Source of the DNA: Paulinella micropora
Taxonomy: Eukaryota > Cercozoa > Imbricatea > Euglyphida > Paulinellidae
Direction: 5' to 3'
DNA length: 57,500 nucleotides
NCBI GenBank assembly: GCA_019918135.1
Contig: WBZZ01002562.1
Coordinates: forward strand, 5,001-62,500
Shown here: piece by piece, positions 13,070-21,470 of the stretch
Layout: every line of letters begins with the position of its first letter
Position numbering within the stretch: position 1 is the stretch's first letter
The notes under the pieces: generated by a model
What the model was told of the DNA's origin: nothing
Databases searched by the model: none
The model's input: only the letters and a program-made list of their open reading frames with translations
Program-made: the position numbers and the translations under genes

Positions 13070-13612
13070 GACTTTTTCCAGATCATCGTGGACGGAATCC
13101 GGGCTGGGAAAAAGATTATCGTTGCGTGTCAAACACAGAAAGCCGCTGCGGCGCTCTATGACAGTGTGCAGGAAATCTTCCCGCACTTGTGCCCTCGGCG
13201 CCCCTGCGCGCCGGGCGCGTGCGGGGTGGAATTTGTGCGCAAGACGGTGCCACTGGACCCGCGCCAAAGAACCGCGGAGCAGCGGGAACTGGTTTCGAAC
13301 GAAAACCGCCTTCGCGCAAGCTGGGCAGATGGTGCCTGCATCCATCTGTTGGACGGACAGACCAGCGACTACAGCGCCAAGTTTTTAACTCAGACGATTA
13401 ACGCCTTCTTCTCCGGTGAAGGCGCCAGGTTACTGTTCCATACCTCGCGCGTGAGCGTGAGCGTTGATATCAAGGTTTCGCTGGACTTGGTTCTTTTGCT
13501 CTGTGGTTACAGAAAAAAAATGTCCAGGTTTGGGCCCCCCGCGCGGGTCCTGTGCCAGATGCTCATGCGAGCCCGGAGGACAGCGGACCCCGTCGTGAAG
13601 GCATATTTTGGC
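13070..13612 (+). pseudogene. Fragment of UL9-type origin-binding helicase
   Basis: Directly after TAG 13067 and in the same frame lies about 180 residues resembling the C-terminal helicase half of the herpesvirus origin-binding protein family (Pfam Herpes_ori_bp, from knowledge of the family). The IRAGKKIIVACQTQKAA stretch resembles the strand-loop at the start of the second RecA domain. LLFHTSRVSVSVDIK resembles the conserved 'thr-x-x-(gly/ser)-val-ser' motif V region, and LCQMLMRARR resembles the motif VI 'Q-x-x-x-R-x-R'. The N-terminal Walker A/B half is absent: upstream sequence is the Cys-rich gene. The fragment runs into G-rich tandem repeats after about 13,612. So it is a truncated or rearranged copy. 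Family assignment is from short motifs and is moderately confident; another SF2 helicase is the alternative. Confidence 0.5.
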
Positions 13613-13647
13613 GAGGGGGGGGGGTCCCTGGAGCAGGGGGAGGGGAT

Positions 13648-14270
13648 GGGCTGTGATTCCCTGTACCGCCCCCATATATGGGGGCGCCGAATGCACCGCC
13701 AGCTCCCTCCTGCTCAGCCTGGGAGGGCAGGGTGCGGGTGCTCGGACCTTGGTACAGGTGCTCAGACCTGGGCGCAGGTGCTCGGCCCCTTGGTGCGGGT
13801 GCTCAGACCTTGGTGCAGGTGCTCAGACCTGGGTGCAGGCGCTCGGCCTCCTTGGTGCGGGTGCTCGGTCCTTGGAGCAGGGGGGGGGGGGGGGGGGGAG
13901 GGGGGGTGGGCTGTGATTCCCTGTACCGCCCCCATATATGGGGGCGCCGAATGCACCGCCAGCTCCCTCCTGCTCAGCCTGGGAGGGCAGGGTGCGGGTG
14001 CTCGGACCTTGGTGCAGGTGCTCAGACCTGGGCGCAGGTGCTCGGCCCCTTGGTGCGGGTGCTCAGACCTTGGTGCAGGTGCTCAGACCTGGGTGCAGGC
14101 GCTCGGCCTCCTTGGTGCGGGTGCTCGGTCCTTGGAGCAGGGGGGGGGGGGGGGGGGGAGGGGGGGTGGGCTGTGATTCCCTGTACCGCCCCCATGTATG
14201 GGGGCGCCGAATGCACCGCCAGCTCCCTCCTGCTCAGCCTGGGAGGGCAGGGTGTGGGCGCGCAAAGGAG
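13648..14270 (+). repeat. 260-bp tandem repeat, about 2.4 copies
   Basis: Near-identical units begin at 13648, 13908 and 14168 (GGGCTGTGATTCCCTGTACC). Each contains the palindromic CCGCCCCCATATATGGGGGCG and then five to six degenerate ~21-bp subrepeats of the form TGCTC(A/G)GACCTTGGTGCAGG, ending in a long G-run (13880-13898 and 14140-14158). Frames through it encode only Gly/Arg/Cys/Leu repeats and are not taken as genes. From 14270 to 14473 there are G- and C-tracts and no gene. Confidence 0.9.
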
Positions 14271-14473
14271 ACACACGCACCCTCGTCCCCGGGCGCAACC
14301 GGGGGGGGGGGGGGAGGAAGGGGGGTGCAGCTGCTAATCTTGTGATTTTTTCTGACCCCCCCTCCCCCCCCCTCTGTTGCCTACCTCCTCACTCAACACG
14401 TCACATTTGGAAATTTCTACAAAGGAGGACCTCTGCATTCTTGTTTTGTGGTTCTTGAGCGTCTTCGTCGTCA

Positions 14474-14918
14474 TCATCTGTCTGGCAGGGTTCGCTTGGT
14501 TTGTTTTTGTAGCTCCTTTTTCCCTCTTGTATAGAGCTTTGCATTAACTAGGTACTCTGCGGGGGCAAACAGAAACTCCTCCTTTGGCTGCGACGACGGA
14601 TTGTCTCCTTCTCTGGCTTGACAGGATCCACACTGGTACAGCCACCAAGCTTGGTCGTCTCTCCGGACAAGGCGCCGGTTTTCGTGTTGAGGGCAGCTAG
14701 GGCAGGGAACTTCAAAAATGTCCGTGCGGGTATAACCCGAGCCGCCCGCGACAGATTGTTGAGTTGCCCACTCTACTTTGACATGGTGCAGGTGGCTGTA
14801 ACACGGCAAGGGCCAACCCGCCTTTTCGAGAAGCCCCTTTAGCTCAGCGTGTCGCTGGGTGACCAGACGTTGTATTTCCGCGACGTGGCGCTCTCGCACA
14901 CGTGGCGCGGTCGTGGGC
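14474..14918 (-). CDS. Zinc-ribbon C-terminal reading frame next to the primase
   Basis: About 141 residues without an ATG start. The frame is open up to the 17-G run at 14919-14935, so it probably began in another frame upstream and may be the end of the primase gene or a separate broken gene. It has a helical N-terminus (RHVAEIQRLVTQRHAEL) and a clear zinc-ribbon pair, PCPSCPQHENRRL...YQCGSCQ (C-x2-C, about 20 residues, C-x2-C), followed by a polar Lys-rich tail. Function not recognised. Zinc ribbons of this type are common in replication and transcription proteins, and its position directly downstream of the primase is suggestive only. Confidence 0.45.
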
Positions 14919-17000
14919 GGGGGGGGGGGGGGGGGCTGCTGCCGCTGCTAGAAGCGGCAGCGCTATGGTGGTGGTGGCGGGATGACCCCTCGGAGCCCCT
15001 CGCCAAATGGAGGGCCCCAGAGGAGGGAGGATGGAGTGCACGCGGGGCCCGTTCGCGCACTGGCGAGCAAGGCTCCAGTGAATCATCAACATCATCATCT
15101 GCAGACACAAAGGCAAGCAAACAATACTGGCCCTCGGATAAACAGGGAACATGATTTGGATTTTTTTTTTACCTCGGTCATCCTGCTTGTTCTCGACTTT
15201 TTGTTCTTGTTTCTTTTTATTTGAGGGCATCTCTTCTTCGTACGGAGAGCCCGTTGGGGCGGTCGAGTCTTGGGGCAAGGGCAAGGGCAAGGGCAAGGAG
15301 ACGGAGCGGGGCTGCGCGAGCAAGAGCTTGTAGCGAGTAGCTTCAGGCAGCGGCAGGCGAGCCTTGGAGACGTGGCGAGTGCATTCGCCATTGAAGCAGA
15401 TGAGGATCAGCTCTGTCAGGCACAGTTTGACGAGTAGGCGGTTGCTGGAGTGGCAGCGGGCCGTTCGTTGCTGGGAGTTCCGGAACGGACAGATGGCGGT
15501 GTTCTTGACAGTGTAGGCTTGGATACAGCCCTGGGGGTTCCAAGTGATGTTTTCGAATCGGACGCTTTGCCCCAGGTACTAGGGCGCCGCGTGTGCTAGT
15601 AGGAGGGCCCTCATCTGCGCCTCGGTGTAAGGGCCATGTGCGCCGATGGTGACGAGGACGGGCAAGTCTGCGCCCTCTGGCGCGGGCCGGGGCGCCAGGC
15701 TGATCTGCCCCGTGAGTTCGGAGCACCAAGGCAGTTGGGCAACGGGGCGCGGGCTGGGTTGTGCACCTGACGAAGACGATGACGACGACGACGAAGAAGA
15801 AGAAGAAGACGCGGCGCCTGCAAGGTTCGGATGGGTTGAGAAGGTCCCCCCCTTGCGTTCAGGAGGGTTGCGCGGCGTGGGTTTACAGTGCCGCGTGCCG
15901 AAAAGCGCCTCGGCGTTAGGCTGGTGCCAGGCAGGACCCGCCCGCGTGGCGTCGGTTTCGCCGACGCTGGACAGCGCGACGAACTCGTCTAGCTCGAGTT
16001 CGGTCATGTGCTGGGCGGGGGAGAAGCGGAGGCTTGTGACGAGAAGGTCGTGTGGAGGATGTTGGAGGTCGGCTGTGTGGGAACTAGAAGAGGGCGAGGA
16101 GCTGGAGCTGCAGAGGTCGTAGCGTGCGAAGGGCATGAGGGGTCGCTGGGCGTAGACGGGTTTGTGGCAATAAGAGTCATAGGGGCAGAGCCCGTGTTCA
16201 CTCGGGGGTGCCTGAAAGCAACCCTCGCACGGCTTACGTTCGGCCTTATCGCAGAACGGGTAGCGGCACATCTCTCCTCCCTTTTTGTAGATGGAAAGGT
16301 CGACGATGGTGGACAGGTCGAGGTCCGCGAAGGCCGGACAGAGGCGCAAAAAGTCCTCGGTCGCCTGGCGCACGAGGAGCCCCGCATCGGCCCACCCCAG
16401 GACTAGGCGTGGGAAGACCAGGTGGTAAGACAGTTTGTTGTAGATCTTGAGCTGTCGGCGGCGTGCGGGCCACGCACCCGGCGCCGGCGCGCCAGCCCCG
16501 CCGTCGGGAGCGGGCTGCGTGTCGTCGAGATTCTGCCATTTTTTCACTTGGCCATGGCTTTGCAGGATGTGTGCGGTGCAGGCGGCCCAGGCCTGGTCAA
16601 TGGTTAGCGTGCCCTCTGCGACTAGACGGACAATGATGCGTCGCGATAGCACGACGAGGAAGCAGCGTAGAAAGTCCAAGAAGCGCTCGGGCATCAGCTG
16701 CGGACTCTCCTTGCCGTCTAGATCCACGATGAGAGCCGATGGGTCTTGAATGACCTGCACCAGGGCGAACCGGTTGAGCTGTGCCGCGTGTGGGCTGTGT
16801 GCCAATCTGCGCAGCAGGCCGGCCACGAGTCTTTCCTCGCAGGGAGTCAGATACAGCTTGCCTCCTGACATTAAAGTGAAATTTGGTTTGAGCTTTTGCT
16901 CGCGCACGCGACGAGAACCCGTGTCTAGCACGTCGCTGATTTCCTGAGCCAGTTTTCGGGCTTCGAGCAAGGAATCCGCCTGCTGGGTGGGAGAGGACAT
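14919..17000 (-). CDS. UL52/PrimPol-type archaeo-eukaryotic primase, interrupted by an in-frame TAG
   Basis: Start ATG at 16998-17000, open for 473 residues to TAG 15579-15581; the same frame then continues. Catalytic motifs of the AEP superfamily are all visible: motif I LIVDLDGK (D93, D95), motif II KLSYHLVFP (S191, H193) and motif III VDLSIYKKGG (D234), followed by RYPFCDK, which matches the region after motif III in UL52/PrimPol proteins. A Ser-rich, acidic linker (about 400-425) precedes the stop. Immediately beyond the TAG lies the UL52-type zinc module: Cys at 15489-15491, His at 15450-15452, Cys at 15396-15398 and Cys at 15381-15383, spacing C-x12-H-x17-C-x4-C, close to the PrimPol zinc knuckle. 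So catalytic and zinc domains of one protein are split by a single stop. After about 15,170 the frame is uncertain (T-runs, a 17-G run). The product would prime DNA synthesis; with the stop, only the catalytic half would be made. Confidence 0.8.
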
Positions 17001-17432
17001 GAGAGAGCTGCCTCGAGCTCCTTTTTTGTTTTTCCTCCTTGGTTGGCTTTCTGCTTTTTATTTCTTTTGCCGGGGGGAGGGGGGGGGGCAAGGGGGAAGG
17101 GAGAGAAAGGGAGGGGGGCGGGAAAAGAGATGAACGGGAGGGGAAAGGGGGGCGGGAAGAGGGAGAGGAAGGGAAGGAAAGGGGGAGGGGGGGGGGGGGT
17201 CGTTCACACACAACCCTCGTCACACAACCACACACACACCCGCCCAACCCGGCTGTTCTCTGGTTAAGGAGCAAGTCTTTTTGGTCACAGTGCGGGAAGG
17301 GAAGGGAGTGAAAGGTGGGAGAGTTTTGTTTGACTAAAGTTTGTTGGATACGGCTAAAAAAGGGCAGAGCTTTTTTTAATGCTGAGGTGAGGAAGCGACT
17401 AGTAAGTTATATATATACATAAAACTCAGGCA
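17001..17432. promoter_or_regulatory. Divergent intergenic region, primase / membrane protein
   Basis: Separates the leftward primase from the rightward membrane gene. It contains G/A-rich blocks (about 17070-17200), an ACACAC stretch and a conserved motif (17251-17290, GGCTGTTCTCTGGTTAAGGA and onward) that recurs at 20478-20514 upstream of another gene. A TATA-like element, TTATATATATACATAAAACT, ends about 8 bases before the ATG at 17433; a very similar element precedes the paralogous gene starting at 25524. The short distance suggests a very short leader or that it is not a canonical TATA box. Confidence 0.5.
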
Positions 17433-18107
17433 ATGAAAAAAGCATTATTTCTTTGGACTTTCCTAGTACTGGGCGGACAGCTGTCAGGCAACGCTCGGAG
17501 TACTACAAAAACATCGCTTCGCTGCTGCAAAGATAAAAACATCAGAGATTTAAGCTGGAGACACGCCAACTCTTCCACTGGAGCCGTGATTCTAGGTTAT
17601 GTCCAACCTTTCAAGGAAGCTAAGGAATGTCATTCCTTGCATAAGCTCAACTTCTATTACAAACCTGCTGAAACTTATAATGTGAAAAACTTAAACTTTG
17701 GGATAGGCATGCAGTGGAGCCAGCTGAGCTGGGGCCACGAGGGCGACGAGGAATGTACTACAGGAATAAGGGTGTACAGAAGCAATTCGCTTGATAAACT
17801 CCGATGGCGACTTATAGACCTAAGGCTCAGCTGGCAGGTTAGCTGCAACGGAACGTGCAATATCTCCTACGCCATCAATGCTGAATGTCAACCAAAGAGC
17901 GCCCATAGAGCTATCGTGGCTTTCTCCATCATTGCTATCTTTTTCTTCTTGGCTGCTATCTCTGGCTTGGCTCTGGCATACAGGGGGTGTTGCAGAAAGC
18001 CACATGGCGGTCTTTGTTTTGCTGCTGCTATTTGGTTTTTTTTCTGCGTGTTGTCGGGCCTTGTGGCGTTACTTATCTACTTATTTCCGCGATACATCAG
18101 TATTTAA
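17433..18107 (+). CDS. Two-pass membrane glycoprotein with signal peptide (family member 1)
   Basis: Intact 224-residue protein. Residues 1-15 (MKKALFLWTFLVLGG) look like a signal peptide. The ectodomain has several Cys and N-glycosylation sequons (N-S-S, N-G-T, N-I-S). A conserved signature NGTCNISYAINAEC sits just before the first membrane segment (158-182), and a second hydrophobic span (192-218) precedes a short tail. A close but broken paralogue lies at 24,806-25,524, and a third protein with the same Cys-x-hydrophobic-Ser-Tyr pattern before a membrane segment lies at 54,719-55,195. The TAA stop overlaps the stop of the convergent kinase gene. A remnant of a further copy's 3' end is present at 34,859-34,925. 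Probably displayed on a membrane; function unknown. Confidence 0.85.
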   Translation: MKKALFLWTFLVLGGQLSGNARSTTKTSLRCCKDKNIRDLSWRHANSSTGAVILGYVQPFKEAKECHSLHKLNFYYKPAETYNVKNLNFGIGMQWSQLSWGHEGDEECTTGIRVYRSNSLDKLRWRLIDLRLSWQVSCNGTCNISYAINAECQPKSAHRAIVAFSIIAIFFFLAAISGLALAYRGCCRKPHGGLCFAAAIWFFFCVLSGLVALLIYLFPRYISI

Positions 18108-20220
18108 CCAGGGGTAGGTTTTGCCAAGGTTGCGCGTTTCAGGCCGGGCCAGAATTGAATAGACTTAAGAATGCTCGTCGGGTCCTGCCCCTGAAACTCT
18201 GTGCTGATTTTGGACAGCCAGCCGATACCGCCCTTCAAGTCTAGTTTTGCGGCTACATGAGGTGCGGCTTTAAGCGACTGTTGCCAGTCTATGGATTTGT
18301 CAGTCTTTGTTGGTGGCTTCATCAGAGGGGACAGCGCCATGTTTAGTCCATCTTCCGTGGCGACGCAGGCCTGGTGGGCTCCGCTGGCTAGCAAGGATAA
18401 GTAGAATACCACCGCGAGCTCGTTGGCGTTCTTGAGTCCGCAGGACCGCATCTTTGTGTGTAGCAGAACAGGAAATTATGATTTTTTTCAATGTTATTTG
18501 TTTTAAATTTGTCAGACCAGTGAGGCTTAATTCTGCTGAATCCGCGCGTCTCGCTAGCTCCAATTTTGTGCAGGCACAGAAAAGAGCTCCATTGCTCATA
18601 ACCTTTTGCTAGGCCTTCGTACTGGCAACCAGCAATAAAAAAAAACGTAACAATATTGGTGCGCTTTGATTCCTTTTCATCCCAAAACACAAGTGGAGAT
18701 CTGTCGTCTTCAGATTTCTTCTTCTTTTCGGCATGGTAGAAACGGCGCTGGTAATGGGAAAGCAGCCCGCTAACATTCTTCGCCTTGCGGAGCCATCTAG
18801 GTATTCGATGATTTTCGCAGCGCTTCTGTAGCGTTTTGAAGAATTCATTGATGCTTCCCTTGTCAGGAGACCGAGTCTTTCCACATTGCTCGCACGCAAA
18901 GGCCTTGTACAAAAGTTTCGTGTACTGCTCGGCCGCAGCGGTCATATGCATTGCCCCCGGTTTGGGGGTAATGGAGTAGTTGTGTAGCGCCTCCAACCCC
19001 TTCGCATCTTCTACTTCAAATTCAAAGAAATTTTTTGCATGAATCCAGGATTCATCTTTGGGTGCTTTGGTTTGTACATAATGAGCCAACACGTCCTAAA
19101 AAGATAGGTATTCTCTTTCTGGGGGAAACCGCAGATTTGCAACCAAAGCTACAGCTTTCTGTAGAAGATCAAGCTTGCTCTGCTGGGGGCCTGGAGCAGC
19201 TGCTTTTTCTTGGAGCGTATCTTGTAATAATTGCACACCGCTTTGGAACGCCTCCTGCCACTCTTCGGAGGATTCGGGACCCGCCATGTCGTTGGCCAGT
19301 AAAGTGACAAATACGCCAAGGCTCAGTTGGGTATGCAGTGGCGTGTCCTTTTCTTTGTTCAGGCTGCTTAGCAATTGCAACGAGCGAAGGCTCAGCTCGC
19401 TGGCAGATGCGTTAAGATCGCACTCGTACAAGCCCGCATCGCCCAAGCAAGCGCGCGGTGCCATCGCCTTGTGTCTGCTCGAGGCGTGGGCCGTGTACAC
19501 AAGAAGATTAGACGGCTTTAAATCAACCAACACTGCATCGTCACGCCGTGCTTGGTCTTGTGTTAAACTGTCCACAAAAAGTGTGGTGTATTTCTCTATT
19601 GTGCGGTAAGCCGCTTGCCAGGCCTCAGTGCGCTCTTTTGAGCTACGGGACGTATGCTCCAAGAAGGCCCTTACTAGGTCCCCATTGTGTGTGTACTTAG
19701 CCTCTTTGCGAAACAAGTAAAGCGAATGCCCAACTTTGTCATGCAAGGCCAGTTCCGAATCCGTCGCTTTTTCAATAATGTCGTTCATTTCAGCTGTAAG
19801 CTTTACGATACAATTCGCTGTCAGACCCTTTGTCGAATTACAAGGGATGCTGGATTTAACTGATATTTCAAACTGGGATATAAAAGCTTGAATTTCAGCA
19901 GCCGTTAACTCTTTGTATTCGGTCTTTTCACAAGCGCTGATTCCGGCGGCGCTCATGGCATCGTTCCACGCCACTCGTTCTTTAGCGCGGTTCTCACTGT
20001 CGTACGAAAGGAAACCGAAGCGATACACCTTTGTTTTGTCGGCCTCATCACAAAAAACAATACTGTATGTACCCTGCGCGAACCAGCCTGGCTTTGTGCC
20101 ATCACTTTGAAATTCACACTGTCCGGGATTAGTACATGATTGTGAATGGCCCGAAACTCGTTCACGAAAGATCCGCTGCAGTTCTAGTAACAAGGTTGTG
20201 AGGTTCAAAGGGCCGGGCAT
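18104..20220 (-). CDS. Divergent protein kinase with long C-terminal extension, interrupted (copy 1)
   Basis: First ATG at 20218-20220. Kinase features: GWFAQGTYSIVF resembling a Gly-rich loop (residues 45-56), VDLKPSNLLVY catalytic loop (D233, K235, N238) and LGDAGLYE in place of DFG (D261). TAG at 19096-19098 interrupts the frame, which continues uninterrupted into about 235 further residues. The paralogous copy at 35,230-37,423 has homologous sequence on both sides of that point (EYLSF-x-DVLAHY here, DYETFLTILKHY there), so the stop falls inside the conserved protein. A further frame change near 18,450-18,500, by a T7 run, brings in the C-terminal segment ending at 18104, also matched in copy 2 (YLSLLASG versus LHLALLANSG). 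The glycine-loop lysine is not obvious, so activity is uncertain. Probably a virus-encoded kinase of an unrecognised family. Confidence 0.65.
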
Positions 20221-20269
20221 CAGTCTAGGCACGATTAAGAAAAAAACAGAAAAGCCAAGCCAAGCTTTG

Positions 20270-20301
<32 letters not shown>

Positions 20302-20525
20302 TCTGCTTTCTTTTTCATTTCTAAGATTGAAATTGTTGGCATTATTGGCACATAGTCCCCCCCCCCTTCCCCCCCCCCCCCCCCCCTATCCTTGCCTCTT
20401 CGGCGGGGAAGGAGAGAGGGGGGACATTCGCGCACACACACCATCCACTCCCCCCGCCGAACCCCCCCCCCCCCCCCGCTGTTCTCTAGTTAAAGAAGAA
20501 GTCTTTGGTAACAGCACAGGAAGGA
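20221..20525. promoter_or_regulatory. Divergent intergenic region, kinase / 276-residue protein
   Basis: Contains a CT microsatellite (20270-20302), long C-tracts (20357-20387, 20463-20477), a GCGCACACACA stretch and the motif GCTGTTCTCTAGTTAAAGAA (20478-20514). That motif matches the one at 17251-17290 in both sequence and preceding context. The downstream ATG at 20526 lies 12 bases after the motif. Confidence 0.5.
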
Positions 20526-21356
20526 ATGGACGACGCACAACAAGTCGGTCGGTTTGCCAAAGAGTTTCGAGATCTCTACCCAACTCACAAAGACCATTTC
20601 GGCACAAGTCTTCGGGGGCGTGCTGCTGCTGTTGATACTATGGATGACTTGGAGTTAGGCCAAACACTGCTGGCTGCTTGGAAGACAAAGGCACCCCCCA
20701 AGTTAAACTCCTGCCTGTACTGGTTTGTGCAAGGCGCGCTGCACGCCAACCGTCCCCCCAACTGGTACACCGTAGCTGACTTAGAGTCCGAGTACGAGAA
20801 ATACAAACCGGATTGGCTTAAGGTGCAGATTCACTTGCGGGCAAATTCCGGATATGTATGGGAACAATTTCTGTCATCGTTGCTAACTAAGCGTAGGGAC
20901 CTCATCGTAGTAAACGACAACGGCACACCCCCTCCCACCCCGACGGTCGCCCTCCCCACATACACGTGGGACGAGGTCTGTAAAAAAGCCGTTGTATACA
21001 CGAAAGAAAACTACGACCCCTGGCCTGAGGCGACGGGCATCAATTGGCCCGATTTCTTGCGATCTCTCGTCAATGAGCAGGCCGTGCGCCTCGTGCCCGA
21101 CCCTCTGCCCGTTCCGCTCCCCAAGGGCACCATGGGGGGTACGGATTTGCTGCTCTTGGCCAGCGAACTGAACAATCTGATTGCACAAGGCACCCCAACT
21201 TCGGCGGAAGCATACAAGGCGGCAGAAAAAGAATTGCACAACGCTGCAACACGTCTGCCAACCGAAATGAGAGGAGAGGCAAACATTTGGAAAAAACTAA
21301 ACGGCAAAGCACTCGCAGATGCGGCATGCGAAATTGCACGGGGGATGATACGATAA
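20526..21356 (+). CDS. Unknown 276-residue protein
   Basis: Intact frame ending in TAA. I choose ATG 20526 (MDDAQQ) over an upstream alternative start at 20505 because the latter lies within the conserved upstream motif region and is not an ATG. No family recognised. It is soluble, has no signal or membrane span, and is moderately acidic. The N-terminal part (FAKEFRDLYPTHKDHFG, then TMDDLELGQTLLAAW) loosely resembles the N-terminal layout of the protein at 32,255-32,854 (WAQEFTAANRT, QDDDMVLCAAVLQA), so the two may be distant paralogues; this is a weak inference. Intergenic DNA on both sides is C-rich and typical of the interior. Confidence 0.75.
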   Translation: MDDAQQVGRFAKEFRDLYPTHKDHFGTSLRGRAAAVDTMDDLELGQTLLAAWKTKAPPKLNSCLYWFVQGALHANRPPNWYTVADLESEYEKYKPDWLKVQIHLRANSGYVWEQFLSSLLTKRRDLIVVNDNGTPPPTPTVALPTYTWDEVCKKAVVYTKENYDPWPEATGINWPDFLRSLVNEQAVRLVPDPLPVPLPKGTMGGTDLLLLASELNNLIAQGTPTSAEAYKAAEKELHNAATRLPTEMRGEANIWKKLNGKALADAACEIARGMIR

Positions 21357-21470
21357 TGTCTCTTAGCTTTTGGCACTAGTATCTTTATTTTAGGATTATC
21401 TTGCACATAATTCTTTTTTTAAATTATACTTTCTCGACGACACACTCTAAAAGCACGACGGCAGATCCGC

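Noticed and set aside
13088..14345. Open frames running through the 260-bp tandem repeats
   Set aside because: They repeat the same Gly/Cys/Leu units in every frame because the DNA repeats; only 13,070-13,612 has helicase-like content.
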